Below are positions 32,054-40,603 of a stretch of DNA of 50,250 nt, piece after piece (the stretch's first letter is position 1; each line of letters starts with the position of its first letter). The notes beneath the pieces were generated by a model. The model did no database searches. It had not been told where the DNA came from and saw only the letters and a program-made list of their open reading frames with translations. The translations under genes were made by a program, and so were the position numbers. The stretch is from Anaerolineales bacterium. GTDB lineage: Bacteria; Chloroflexota; Anaerolineae; Anaerolineales; Villigracilaceae. The stretch spans positions 1 through 50,250 of the forward strand of contig CAKKRM010000205.1 in NCBI GenBank assembly GCA_919902735.1, in the 5' to 3' direction.

Positions 32054-32269
32054 ATGTTCAAATTCAAGAACCAAATCCGTATGACCATGGCCCTCGGCTG
32101 CTTAAGCATCCTGGCGGGGATCTTCGCCCACCTGGCATTGACCGATATCTACCACGGCGAAGCAGATTTATCCCTGGAGTGGGGCATTCTGCAAGGGAGC
32201 GCCGTGGTTATTTTTATGTTTATCGCGACATCGTTGATCGTCTTGAAACGCGCGATAAAGATCCTGTAA
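32054..32269 (+). CDS. Small two-helix membrane protein, unknown function
   Basis: 71 residues, MFKFKNQIRMTMALG..., with membrane helices at about residues 10-32 and 43-63 and a short acidic loop (YHGEADLSLEWG) between. AAGGAGAA lies 3 bases before the ATG at 32054 and TATAAT at 32020. The frame also opens at 32030, without a ribosome-binding site. No family recognised. Confidence 0.7.
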   Translation: MFKFKNQIRMTMALGCLSILAGIFAHLALTDIYHGEADLSLEWGILQGSAVVIFMFIATSLIVLKRAIKIL

Positions 32270-32301
32270 GCCTTCCAGGATTTTCCGCATTCATGCAATG
32301 C

Positions 32302-32307
32302 TATAAT
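32302..32307 (+). promoter_or_regulatory. -10 box of the DUF4258/MqsA-like pair
   Basis: TATAAT ends 6 bases before the ATG at 32314, with no Shine-Dalgarno sequence between. No convincing -35. Another leaderless-type case. Confidence 0.5.
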
Positions 32308-32313
32308 GCCTGC

Positions 32314-32598
32314 ATGAATTCCCGCCCGATCCTCTTCCGCATTCACGCCGTCCAACGCATGTTCGAACGCAGAGTCTCTGAAGAGCACGTGCGGCAGGTT
32401 TTGCAATTTGGGGAATTGATCGAAGACTATTCGGATGAAATGCCCCAACCCGGCGGGTTGATGCTGGGCAGGCGCGGGCTTCGTCCCTTGCATGTCGTCA
32501 TGACCGAGAACACCAGAGACGATGAGTTGATCGTGGTCACGGTCTATGAGCCGAAACCATCCCACTGGAAGCCCGGCTTCAAGGCTCGACGGTTATGA
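32314..32598 (+). CDS. DUF4258 protein (putative toxin of a type II-like pair)
   Basis: 94 residues, MNSRPILFRIHAVQRMFERRVSEEHVRQVL...RPLHVVMTENTRDDELIVVTVYEP. The HAVQRMFERRVSEEHV start and the HVV...IVVTVYEP strands are the DUF4258 signature; this family has a RelE/BECR-like RNase fold. It overlaps the MqsA-like gene by 4 bases (ATGA). An open frame continues upstream to 32179, but the ATG at 32314 matches family length and the TATAAT box. Toxic activity is inferred from context. Confidence 0.75.
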   Translation: MNSRPILFRIHAVQRMFERRVSEEHVRQVLQFGELIEDYSDEMPQPGGLMLGRRGLRPLHVVMTENTRDDELIVVTVYEPKPSHWKPGFKARRL

Positions 32599-32822
32599 GA
32601 TGCATCATCTGTGACGAAGCAGAGACGCTTCCCGGCCTGACCTCGGTCCTGCTCGAACGCGAGGAGCATTCTCTCACCTTCAACAACGTTCCCGCCCAGA
32701 TCTGCCCCCACTGCGGCGAAGCCTACGCGGACGAAACCGTAACCGCCAGCCTCCTGCGCGAAGCCGAGAAGATGGCAAGAGCAGGCACAAAATTGGAAGT
32801 ATTCGAGTACGCGCTGACTTAG
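32595..32822 (+). CDS. MqsA/YgiT-type zinc-finger antitoxin-like protein
   Basis: 75 residues with two CxxC pairs, CIICDEAETLPG (residues 3-14) and CPHCGEAYADE (about 37-47), forming the zinc-binding domain typical of YgiT/MqsA N-termini, and a short helical tail. The DNA-binding HTH of full MqsA is missing. Short proteins of this type commonly pair with DUF4258 partners. Coupled to it by the ATGA overlap. Confidence 0.75.
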   Translation: MRCIICDEAETLPGLTSVLLEREEHSLTFNNVPAQICPHCGEAYADETVTASLLREAEKMARAGTKLEVFEYALT

Positions 32823-32861
32823 CCACTCCTCCCCCAAATACAACGAACCCTGTTGCGTTCG

Positions 32862-34103
32862 TCACGGCCCCCACTTCATGCTTCTTGCAAACGGCACGAG
32901 TGAAATCATTGGACGCCCGTCCGTGTAATACAACTGTGCCGCGCCCCCTTGAAAGATTTCAGGAACGGCCGGGTTGGCGATGATGACAAAACTGGCATCC
33001 GCAGCCCAGAGCGCCTCGTTCATATTTTGGAATATCTCCGGGCGCAGGATGGTTCTGCCTGTCACCCCATCCACTGCGGAGCGGACAAGTTGCAAGGGCG
33101 GACGGTTGATAAATTCATCTGTATTGGGCACACTGGCGTAAAAGAAATATAGCTGCCCGTCCGGGCCGGGGAAGGGATTGTCAGCAACATCGGCGGGATT
33201 AGATTCAAAAGTTGCAGTGAGCAAAGTGATTGTGTTGCCTGTGGCTGTATCCACACGCCAGAGACCGGCGTTGAACATGCCGGAGGTTGGGCTGGCGGCA
33301 AAAAGCGCAGACGCATCATCTGTGAGGTGATAATCACCGCAGCAGATGATCGCGCCTTCGTTCCCGCTCAAACGGACAACTGCCCCGCCGTTCGGATAAT
33401 AGATCGCAGTGGATGCGCCCTCATAATACCCAAGTGTGACGATGAGTTTGCTTCCATCGGCTGAGTACACTTCAGGCCAATACAGTTCCTGAGGGACAAA
33501 AAAACCGCCGCCAAGATCACTCACCTGGTCTTCCAGCACACGGTTGGACTGTCCGCTGACGATGGAATAGAAATTCAAACCCTTGTAGCCGAAGGCAATC
33601 GTCTGACCGTTGGGCGACCAGACCGGGCTGGTGATATTCGTAAGGAAGGGATTGTTCTCGTCGCGCGCGCCGCCATCCACGATCATGCTGCGGCTGCTGC
33701 CATCGGTATTGACGGTCAATAATTGATTGTTGGATGAGAATACGATACTGCCATCCACAGGCGAGACATCGTAATCATCCACATTGGCGGGTTCAAATGT
33801 GAGTTGCGTAACCGTCTTTCCGTCTGTATCCAGGCGATAGACTTGCGCCAGCCCGGCGCCGTCGTTGTTGAGAAAATACATCGAGTGTGGCAAAAGGCCG
33901 GATGGGTTGTCCACAGGCTCGGGCGTGGAAGGAGGCGTTGAGTCTTCGTTGTGAGGGGCTGTCAGCGCGGCAAATGTCGCAGCGACGATAGTCTCCACGT
34001 TGGCAGGAGCGGCGGGCGTTGCCGCGTTCAACGGATTGGCGCAGGCGAGGGTGAAGAAAAATAAAGCAAGCAGCGCAAAAAGATGATTCGATTTTTTCAA
34101 CAT
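32862..34103 (-). CDS. Lipoprotein with TolB-like beta-propeller
   Basis: 413 residues. The signal peptide ends at a lipobox-like FFTLAC (Cys about residue 21). A short Pro/Thr-rich stretch (TPPSTPEPVD) leads into propeller repeats such as DYDVSPVDGSIVFSSNN, SPVWSPNGQTIAFGYKG and ALWAADASFVIIANP. Probably an extracytoplasmic binding or scaffold protein; ligand unknown. It resembles the propeller protein at 11113-12609 in design. ATG 34103 is chosen over 34130 because GAGGTG lies 5 bases upstream and it gives a proper signal peptide. Confidence 0.8.
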   Translation of the reverse strand: MLKKSNHLFALLALFFFTLACANPLNAATPAAPANVETIVAATFAALTAPHNEDSTPPSTPEPVDNPSGLLPHSMYFLNNDGAGLAQVYRLDTDGKTVTQLTFEPANVDDYDVSPVDGSIVFSSNNQLLTVNTDGSSRSMIVDGGARDENNPFLTNITSPVWSPNGQTIAFGYKGLNFYSIVSGQSNRVLEDQVSDLGGGFFVPQELYWPEVYSADGSKLIVTLGYYEGASTAIYYPNGGAVVRLSGNEGAIICCGDYHLTDDASALFAASPTSGMFNAGLWRVDTATGNTITLLTATFESNPADVADNPFPGPDGQLYFFYASVPNTDEFINRPPLQLVRSAVDGVTGRTILRPEIFQNMNEALWAADASFVIIANPAVPEIFQGGAAQLYYTDGRPMISLVPFARSMKWGP

Positions 34104-34128
34104 AGACACCTCATGAATTAAATAAAAC

Positions 34129-34173
34129 AAAGACGTTACCCAGGCAGGAGCGCTCCTTGCTGATAACGTCTTT
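34129..34173 (-). terminator. Terminator after the c-di-AMP receptor pair
   Basis: AAAGACGTTA and TAACGTCTTT (34164-34173 with 34129-34138) plus the inner GGAGCGCTCC palindrome form a long hairpin. On the reverse strand it runs into TTTGTTTTATTTAATT. The next gene's ribosome-binding site follows almost at once. Confidence 0.75.
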
Positions 34174-34190
34174 GCTGAACTCTTGTAGAA

Positions 34191-34451
34191 TTAAACCTGC
34201 TCGTAATGCTGCACAGGCACAACAAAAATGGTGGCGCGTTTTTGGCCGGCTTTGGGCGGCAGGGAATTGCGGATGGTTTGCAAAACCCCATCCACCTGCT
34301 CCGCTTCCACGCCCAGCAGCATGGTTACAACGCCGCTGCGTAAAAATCCGCCTGTGGAGGCCACGCGCGTCACGCGGAAACTCCCAGCCGTAAAAGCCTG
34401 CGTAAGAATATCGGCGTCGTTATCTTTTACGATGACAATGATCATTTTCAT
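34191..34451 (-). CDS. Cyclic-di-AMP receptor, DarA/PstA-like (short form)
   Basis: 86 residues of the CdAR (PF06153, formerly DUF970) PII-like fold: MKMIIVIVKDNDADILTQAF, the nucleotide-loop SFRVTRVASTGGFLRSGVVTMLLGV (about 24-48) and C-terminal ATIFVVPVQHYEQV. Close to B. subtilis DarA but lacking the long B-loop. These trimeric proteins bind c-di-AMP; their downstream partners are mostly unknown. Paralogue of the next gene (34524-34859). GGGAGATG precedes the start. Confidence 0.87.
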   Translation of the reverse strand: MKMIIVIVKDNDADILTQAFTAGSFRVTRVASTGGFLRSGVVTMLLGVEAEQVDGVLQTIRNSLPPKAGQKRATIFVVPVQHYEQV

Positions 34452-34465
34452 GATTTCATCTCCCA

Positions 34466-34513
34466 GACCCTAAAGGTTTCCCCTTGCGGGACTTCGTAAA
34501 AACCTTTAGGGTC
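34466..34513. repeat. Inverted repeat family 4, second copy, between the two DarA-type genes
   Basis: GACCCTAAAGGTTT (34466-34479) and its exact complement (34500-34513), 20-base centre. Related to 30473-30503. It lies inside a likely two-gene transcript and could also reduce read-through. Confidence 0.8.
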
Positions 34514-34523
34514 TTGTAATAAT

Positions 34524-34859
34524 TTATATCTGTTCAAACCTTTCAACGGGTAAAGCAAACACCGTTGCGCCGCCGACCGTTACAGGAACAGGCGCGGGCA
34601 TGGGCATGGGCGAGCCTTCCAGCGGCAGCGTCATATACTCGATGCGCTGGCGGCAGACCTGCTGCAACGCCGCCAGGGCTTCGCTTTTCTTTTCAGAAGG
34701 CAGGCCGATCAACAACGTGGCATTGCGCCTGCCGAGAAAACCGCCCGCGCTTGAAAGATACGTCAGCGACGCGCCGATGGTTTGCACGGCTTTAGTGGCG
34801 GCATCCAGGTCCTGTTCCTGCACCACCGCCACAAGCAATAAATGGATTGGATTTTCCAT
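34524..34859 (-). CDS. Cyclic-di-AMP receptor, DarA/PstA-like (long form with Pro/Met-rich loop)
   Basis: 111 residues. LLLVAVVQEQDLDAATKAV, GASLTYLSSAGGFLGRRNATLLIGL and the C-terminal VGGATVFALPVERFEQI match DarA closely. A loop PLEGSPMPMPAPVPVTV (about 78-94) corresponds to the B-loop of DarA. Start ATG 34859 has AGGAG 8 bases upstream; a Met at 34865 is too near it. Transcribed ahead of the short paralogue, downstream of a Na+/H+ antiporter gene. Confidence 0.87.
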   Translation of the reverse strand: MENPIHLLLVAVVQEQDLDAATKAVQTIGASLTYLSSAGGFLGRRNATLLIGLPSEKKSEALAALQQVCRQRIEYMTLPLEGSPMPMPAPVPVTVGGATVFALPVERFEQI

Positions 34860-34941
34860 CTTCATTCTCCTTTGGACAAAGAACCGCGTCATGCTTCGCC
34901 GTCAATTGATCGCTGTTTCTATGGGCTTCGTCACTGCTGCG

Positions 34942-34986
34942 GGAGATTGCTTCGGGCAAAAACCAAGAGCGCCCTCGCAACGACAT
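34942..34986. repeat. Family 2 repeat, partial copy
   Basis: GGAGATTGCTTCGGGC (34942-34957) and GCGCCCTCGCAACGACAT (34969-34986), the same order as at 27026-27058. It lies between the antiporter and the long DarA-type gene. Confidence 0.75.
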
Positions 34987-35027
34987 CATGCTTTGATATT
35001 ATCAGATGTCCGGGGATGCTTCAACCT

Positions 35028-36581
35028 TTATTCAACCAGGCGCGTGAATGGTTTTTTATCCATCAAGGCTTCGTCCACTTCGCCAACAAGTAGTGAATAG
35101 GTGTCCTCTGCGATCACTCCGTCGCGCAGGAGGCCGGTTAATGCGGTGCGTTGTGCGCGCAAGGCTTCACGATAAGCCGTGTCAAGTTCCTCCGCTTCCA
35201 CATCCGGTTCGGAACTCATTACCAGTTTTAGTTCGTACATCAAAGCGTCGTTTTGTTCTTTCATCAATAGCGAGAGTTTTTGCCACGCATGTTCCGAGAT
35301 CATCCCCTCCTGGCTTTTTCTGCGTAAATAATCATATCCTGCGCGATTGGCGACAAAACGCGCGTGACGGCTTTCATATTCCACCTGCGCCGGCGAACGG
35401 ACGATCAGCTTCAGCCGCTTTAAAAACCAATCCATCGAAAAGCCCTGCACCAGTAAAGTGAAAAGCGCCACGCCAAACGCCATGGCCTGCAAACGTCCGC
35501 GCTCGGTGGCGAAGATGCCTTCCTCGGGCAGGCTTAATGCCAGCGCAAGGGTGATCGCTCCACGCAGGCCGCCCCAGAAAAGAACGTGCTTCCACTTGGC
35601 GGGAATTTCGCGCGCAAACAGGGAAAAAGCATACGTGCTGACAAGCCGCGCCGCCAATGCGGCAAGGATCGCCCATCCAATGGCGCGCCAGTTTTCGAAG
35701 AGGAGATTCAGGTCAATCGTCAGGCCGATCAGCAAAAAGACAAATGAGTTTGAAACAAAGGCGGCGTATTCCCAAAAGTTATACACCACCAGGCGCGTGG
35801 ATGCAGACATGTAGCGCTGGCTGGTATTCCCGCTGATAATGCCCGCCGTCACCACGGCCAGCACGCCGCTGACGTGAAATGTCTCTGCCAGTAAATAGGA
35901 ACCAAATGCCAGCGCGGTGGTGAGCGTGGTTTCCACGAGCGGTTCATCGATCCGTTTGATGAACTGGGAAATGCTCATCCCGAACACCAATCCCACGATC
36001 ACGCCGCCGCCCGAGACGGTTATGAATTGCGAAATGCTTTGTCTCAAATCAAACCTGCCTTGCAGCGCGGCAGCAATCATGAGACCGAACATCACAATGG
36101 CGGTGCCATCGTTTAAAAGGCTTTCTGATTCAAGCAAAACCTGCAAGCGGCGCGGCGCACCCAGCCTGCGAAAAAGCGCAACAACTGCAACTGGGTCTGT
36201 GGCAGCGATGAGCGCTCCAAAGACAAGCGCAGCTTGCAAGGCCAGTCCCGTCCCCCATGAAACAAGCCAGCCAACTAATAGGGTTGTCAAAATTACGCCG
36301 GGCACAGCCAGCAACAGGATCAGCCAAAAATCGCGGCGCAAATCATCGAAGCGGATGTGGAACGCGGCCTCGAACACCAGCGGCGGCACGAGCAATAACA
36401 TAATGATTTGCGGCGCAAATTCCACCTTCTGCGGGTTCAACAGGGTAATGAACAACCCGATGATGACCAGCCCCACCGTATACGGCACGCGCAGGCGGCG
36501 CGCAGCAACAGCCACTGCTGAAGCGATCAGGAGCAGGATGACAATTATTTCTTCGATGAAGATGATGCTTTCAGTGGTCAT
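35028..36581 (-). CDS. Na+/H+ antiporter, CPA1 family
   Basis: 517 residues: about twelve membrane helices to residue ~400 and a cytoplasmic tail of ~115 residues, rich in charged helices. Core motifs: FGALIAATDPVAVVALFRRLG (TDP unwound helix, about 122-142) and LESESLLNDGTAIVMFG (ND site, about 150-166), plus FWGGLRGAITLALALSLP. Exchanges cytoplasmic Na+ (or K+) for protons. It is the reverse-strand neighbour of the DarA-type genes and of the P-type ATPase, but a terminator separates it from the latter. Confidence 0.92.
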   Translation of the reverse strand: MTTESIIFIEEIIVILLLIASAVAVAARRLRVPYTVGLVIIGLFITLLNPQKVEFAPQIIMLLLVPPLVFEAAFHIRFDDLRRDFWLILLLAVPGVILTTLLVGWLVSWGTGLALQAALVFGALIAATDPVAVVALFRRLGAPRRLQVLLESESLLNDGTAIVMFGLMIAAALQGRFDLRQSISQFITVSGGGVIVGLVFGMSISQFIKRIDEPLVETTLTTALAFGSYLLAETFHVSGVLAVVTAGIISGNTSQRYMSASTRLVVYNFWEYAAFVSNSFVFLLIGLTIDLNLLFENWRAIGWAILAALAARLVSTYAFSLFAREIPAKWKHVLFWGGLRGAITLALALSLPEEGIFATERGRLQAMAFGVALFTLLVQGFSMDWFLKRLKLIVRSPAQVEYESRHARFVANRAGYDYLRRKSQEGMISEHAWQKLSLLMKEQNDALMYELKLVMSSEPDVEAEELDTAYREALRAQRTALTGLLRDGVIAEDTYSLLVGEVDEALMDKKPFTRLVE

Positions 36582-36640
36582 GTTTCAACGTTTCCTGAAA
36601 TTTTATACCATGACTTCTATTACCTGAGATTAATTCTCGT

Positions 36641-36696
36641 AAATAAAAAAGCGACAGTCACCTTTACCCGCAGGGCGCTGCGCAAAGGTGACTGTC
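36641..36696 (-). terminator. Rho-independent terminator of the P-type ATPase gene
   Basis: GACAGTCACCTTT and AAAGGTGACTGTC (36696-36684 with 36665-36653) form a perfect 13-bp stem; on the reverse strand it is followed by GCTTTTTTATTT. Confidence 0.8.
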
Positions 36697-36798
36697 ACTT
36701 GGCTTTCACTTCTTCCTTCTTTTCGATTTCCCTCCATTGCCGCGCCAGTGGCTCGATATATTAACGGTACAGCCGCCTCATGCCTGGCGAAGTTGCTG

Positions 36799-39729
36799 TT
36801 ACCTGACTTTTTCTTCTTTTCTTCGCAGGAAGAACTTGGTGATCTCCTCCGCAACCGCGGGCATCAATGCCAGGCCAAGTACCAACCCCCATTCGCGCAG
36901 GTTGAGGAAGTGGGTATTGAAGATGGGTTGCAGGAACGGCACCGCAGACACCAGCAGTAACAATGTGATGGAAAGCCCCACGGCGTATTGCATATATTTA
37001 TTGGAGAAGATGCCAATCGTAAATATCGAAGCGCGTTCCGAGCGGACCGTGTAGGCGCGGAATAATTCAGCGAGCGACAGCGTGACGAAAGCCATCGTCT
37101 CCGCGGTTTGGACATCCACCCCGCGCCAGTCATGATTCAACACGAATGACAAAACGTTCGACCCGGCAGGGATAATTGATTCTGCTTGTCCCGTCAACGG
37201 GGCTTCGAGATGCCATACCAACCCTGCCACAAATGCGCCGAGCACCGCGCCCGTTTGCGCAAAGGTCTGCACGATGATGCCGATGCCCATCGAGCGGTTG
37301 ACAATGGGTTCGTTCTTCGCGCGCGGCTTCTGATCCATAATGTCTGGGTCGCCTTTTTCCATGGCGAGGGCGAGGGCGGGGGCGCCGTCGGTGATGAGGT
37401 TGAGCCACAGCAATTGAATGGCGGTCAGCGGCGCGGGCAAACCTGCCAGCGTGGCGAGGAAGATGATCATGATCTCTGCTACGTTTGAGGAAAGCAGGAA
37501 GAATACAAACTTGCGGATGTTGCTGTAGATAACGCGGCCCTGTTCCACCGCAGAGACGATGCTGGCATAGTTGTCGTCTGTCAGCACCATATCCGCAGTT
37601 TCCTTGGCAACGTCTGTGCCTGTGATGCCCATGGATATGCCAATGTCTGCGCGTTTGATGGCGGGGGCGTCGTTTACGCCGTCGCCCGTCATGGCTACGA
37701 TCTCATTATTGGCTTGGAGTGCATCGACAATCCGCATTTTGTGTTCAGGCGAAACACGGGCGAACACATCGGTATCTTCGATGATGTTCTTGAGTTCGGT
37801 ATCGTCAATTTTATCGAGCTCCGCGCCCGTCATCACCTTTTTGCCGGGGCGCAGCAAACCAATTGACTCTGCGATGGCTCTGGCGGTGTTGGGAAAATCG
37901 CCTGTGATCATTACGGTACGGATGCCCGCATGGCGCGCCTTTTCGAGCGCGGGTTTTACTTCCGTGCGCGGCGGGTCGATCATGCCGAGTAAGCCGACAA
38001 AAACGAGATCTTTTTCGAGTTCGTCCGTTTTAATGTCTTCAGGATTATCAGGAACATCTTTTTCGATACGATAGGCAAAGCCCAGCACACGCAACGCATC
38101 CCTGGTCATGGCATCGTTGGCGGCGAGGATGCGTTCTTTCGCTTCCTTTGTCATTTCATGCGGCTGGTCGTCCATCTCCTGATATTTGGTGCAAAGTTCC
38201 AGCACAATATCGGGCGCGCCTTTGACGGCGATCACATTCCAATTTTTGTGTTTTTCATCATGGAATGGAGACAGGTCGTGCGGCCTTGGGTCGCGCACAT
38301 CATGGATGGTGATCATGCGTTTGCGTTCCGAGTCGAATGGCACTTCATTTTCGCGCGGATAGGCTTCGTCAATTTCAAGGTGAATGGCACCAGCTTTGGC
38401 GGCGGCCACTAGCAGAGCGCCCTCTGTCGGGTCGCCAACGATGCGGTAGGTCTTGGAGGATTCGTTTTCACCGGTGGATTCAATCATCGCATCATTGTTC
38501 AACAAACCGAGCCAAAGGGTGGAAAGGATGGCGGGGTATTCATCTACTACTATTTTTTTACCATCCACTTGAAATTCCCCTTTTGGCGCGTAGCCTGTGC
38601 CCGTGACATGAACGAACTGATTGTCGGCCCATACGCGCGTGACGGTCATTTCGTTTTGGGTCAATGTGCCAGTTTTGTCCGAGCAAATTATCGTGGCCGA
38701 ACCAAGCGTCTCCACCGAGGACAGTTTGCGGATGAGCGCGTGGCGCTGCACCATTTCCCGCATTCCAAGCGCGAGGGAGATGGTCACCACGGCGGGGAGT
38801 CCTTCGGGCACGGCCGCAATCGCAAGGCTGATGGCGATGATGAAGACTTCGGTAATTTCTGCGGCAAACTCTTTGAAGTATTCCAAAGGCGCTGAGAACA
38901 GGCCGCCAATTTCGGTGTAGTTGATGAGCGCAACGATAAAAACTACGGCCACCAAAATGAGTGAGCCGATGCTTAAGGATTTGCCAAGCTGGTCGAGCCT
39001 TCTTTGCAACGGCGTTTCTTCTGTTTCCACGTTTTGAAGCATGGTGGCTATGAGGCCAAGTTGGGTATGCATGCCCGTGCTGGTGACCACGCCGCGCCCG
39101 CGTCCGTAGTTGACAACCGTGCCCATGAAGGCGGTATTTTTTCTGTCGCCAAGCGGAACGTTTTTCTCGAGCACGGTGACTGCATTCTTTTGCACAGGCA
39201 GGGATTCGCCCGTGAGGGAGGCCTCCTCCACGCGCAGGTTGACGGCTTCGAGCAGGCGCAGGTCGGCAGGGATAAAATTCCCCGCTTCCAAAAAGACAAT
39301 ATCACCTGGCACAAGATTGTAGGATGGCACGGAGCGGCGTACGCCATCGCGGATCACCTGCGCATCCGGTGCGGCAAGTTTTTTCAGCGCGGCCAATGCC
39401 TGTTCGGCGCGCTGTTCCTGCACGATGCCAAGCACGGCGTTCAAGACAACGATTGCCATGATGGCGGCGGCTTCCACATAATCGCCAAGCAATGCAGAGA
39501 TGACCGAAGCGATGATCAAAAGAATCACCACAAAATTATTCAATTGAGCCCACAGGATGACAAGAAAGCCCGGGCGCGGCGCTTCGTTCAATTGGTTGGG
39601 GCCATAATAGGCAAGGCGCTTTTCCGCCTCCGCAGTTGTCAACCCTTCATTGTGAACTTCCAAATGTTTGAGAGCATCATCTGCTGTCAGCGCGTGCCAT
39701 TCCTGTTGTTTTGTTTCTTCGTGTGCCAT
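36799..39729 (-). CDS. P2-type cation-transporting ATPase, likely Mn2+/Ca2+ export
   Basis: 976 residues. All P-type hallmarks: an N-terminal cation-ATPase domain ([22 protein letters not shown]), LTGES, the M4 ion site [16 protein letters not shown], phosphorylation site [26 protein letters not shown], and M6 [19 protein letters not shown] with Asn and Asp ligands. This is the SERCA/PacL-like P2A or P2B group. The yybP-ykoY manganese riboswitch in front of the gene argues for Mn2+ efflux, as for the similarly controlled lactococcal YoaB. AGGAG lies 7 bases before the ATG. The long forward frame over its 5' half is a shadow. Confidence 0.93.
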   Translation of the reverse strand: MAHEETKQQEWHALTADDALKHLEVHNEGLTTAEAEKRLAYYGPNQLNEAPRPGFLVILWAQLNNFVVILLIIASVISALLGDYVEAAAIMAIVVLNAVLGIVQEQRAEQALAALKKLAAPDAQVIRDGVRRSVPSYNLVPGDIVFLEAGNFIPADLRLLEAVNLRVEEASLTGESLPVQKNAVTVLEKNVPLGDRKNTAFMGTVVNYGRGRGVVTSTGMHTQLGLIATMLQNVETEETPLQRRLDQLGKSLSIGSLILVAVVFIVALINYTEIGGLFSAPLEYFKEFAAEITEVFIIAISLAIAAVPEGLPAVVTISLALGMREMVQRHALIRKLSSVETLGSATIICSDKTGTLTQNEMTVTRVWADNQFVHVTGTGYAPKGEFQVDGKKIVVDEYPAILSTLWLGLLNNDAMIESTGENESSKTYRIVGDPTEGALLVAAAKAGAIHLEIDEAYPRENEVPFDSERKRMITIHDVRDPRPHDLSPFHDEKHKNWNVIAVKGAPDIVLELCTKYQEMDDQPHEMTKEAKERILAANDAMTRDALRVLGFAYRIEKDVPDNPEDIKTDELEKDLVFVGLLGMIDPPRTEVKPALEKARHAGIRTVMITGDFPNTARAIAESIGLLRPGKKVMTGAELDKIDDTELKNIIEDTDVFARVSPEHKMRIVDALQANNEIVAMTGDGVNDAPAIKRADIGISMGITGTDVAKETADMVLTDDNYASIVSAVEQGRVIYSNIRKFVFFLLSSNVAEIMIIFLATLAGLPAPLTAIQLLWLNLITDGAPALALAMEKGDPDIMDQKPRAKNEPIVNRSMGIGIIVQTFAQTGAVLGAFVAGLVWHLEAPLTGQAESIIPAGSNVLSFVLNHDWRGVDVQTAETMAFVTLSLAELFRAYTVRSERASIFTIGIFSNKYMQYAVGLSITLLLLVSAVPFLQPIFNTHFLNLREWGLVLGLALMPAVAEEITKFFLRRKEEKVR

Positions 39730-39770
39730 GCAAATCTCCTAAATGGATTTCGGAGGCTGGTCTGTAAATT

Positions 39771-39908
39771 AAAACGAGACCACCACGCCTCCGTGATGGT
39801 CTCGCCTAACGTCTGTAACGTCCACGCTGCCGATGGCTCGCAAAGCGTGCCAATGAGATGACGACAACGCGCCCTGCTTTGCATCGCAGGTGGCTACTCC
39901 CCAAACGC
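39771..39908 (-). promoter_or_regulatory. yybP-ykoY (manganese) riboswitch with intrinsic terminator
   Basis: On the reverse strand the leader has the conserved GGGGAGTAGCC (39902-39892), then GTTGTCGTCA, a GGCACGCTTTGC segment, an ACGT-tacag-ACGT hairpin and TAGGCGAGACC (39809-39799). These match in order the two conserved loops of the Mn2+-binding yybP-ykoY aptamer. Directly overlapping the 3' aptamer strand is a terminator: CGAGACCATCACG (39805-39793) with CGTGGTGGTCTCG (39788-39776), then TTTTAATTT. Mn2+ binding should hold the GAGACC strand in the aptamer and permit transcription of the ATPase gene. Confidence 0.9.
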
Positions 39909-39973
39909 CCTGAGTTTATCCACATGCAAATAGATTGTCAAGCAATTACCAAACAATTTTGTTTGGATGCGAT

Positions 39974-39979
39974 TACAAT
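39974..39979 (+). promoter_or_regulatory. -10 box of the membrane-protein gene at 39987
   Basis: TACAAT ends 7 bases before the ATG; no Shine-Dalgarno sequence and no clear -35 at 16-18 bases. Divergent from the riboswitch-controlled ATPase gene. Confidence 0.45.
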
Positions 39980-39986
39980 TCATGTC

Positions 39987-40595
39987 ATGAACAAATTCAA
40001 ATCACCGATCACAAATTTATTCATCATCGTTATTGCAATCGCATTGTTGACTCTCATTAGTCCCGAGGAAAAATCATTGGGAGCCAACGTGCGGATCGTC
40101 TACCTGCACGGAGCCTGGGTGTTGACTGCGGAAATCACATTCATCTTCGCGGCTCTTGCCGGACTTTTGGGACTGATTCTGAAAAACGACATTTTCCACG
40201 CCTGGTCCGCCGCGCTGGGCCGCACGGGCATTGTCTTTTGGGTCACCTACCTGCCGCTTTCATTATTTGCCATGCAAAGCAACTGGAACGGCCTCTTCCT
40301 TGCCGAACCGCGCTTCCGCCTCGCCATGATGTTTGCCGTCACGGGTATCCTGCTGCAAATTGGCTTGTGGATTTTCAATATTTCCTGGCTAACTTCGCTG
40401 GGGAATATTATCTACATCGTTGTCCTGCGCGTCATTTTTTCCACCGCCGAGAACATCATGCACCCGCCCCCATCGCCGATCTTCAACTCAGGCAATTACG
40501 TTATCATCGGATTCTTTGTCGGCCTGAATCTGCTGGCGTTGTTGGCTGCATATTTCCTGACCCGTTTTTTCATGACCATCAAATCAAATAGCTGA
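39987..40595 (+). CDS. Multi-pass membrane protein, weakly CcmC-like
   Basis: 202 residues with about six membrane helices. The order NVRIVYLHGAWVLTAEITF, a Trp-rich loop (FHAWSAALGRTGIVFWVTYLP) and MQSNWNGLFLAEPRFRLA is reminiscent of CcmC/CcsA heme-handling proteins, but the conserved WGT/heme signature is not clear, so the assignment is tentative. The frame is open from 39858, but ATG 39987 gives the natural N-terminus. An MFS transporter gene follows after 8 bases. Confidence 0.6.
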   Translation: MNKFKSPITNLFIIVIAIALLTLISPEEKSLGANVRIVYLHGAWVLTAEITFIFAALAGLLGLILKNDIFHAWSAALGRTGIVFWVTYLPLSLFAMQSNWNGLFLAEPRFRLAMMFAVTGILLQIGLWIFNISWLTSLGNIIYIVVLRVIFSTAENIMHPPPSPIFNSGNYVIIGFFVGLNLLALLAAYFLTRFFMTIKSNS

Positions 40596-40603
40596 AGAAC
40601 ATC

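Noticed and set aside
39004-39861. Forward frame of 285 codons opposite the P-type ATPase gene
   Set aside because: It lies wholly over a strongly supported ATPase coding region and the riboswitch, and its product is His/Cys-rich with no family features; a shadow frame.
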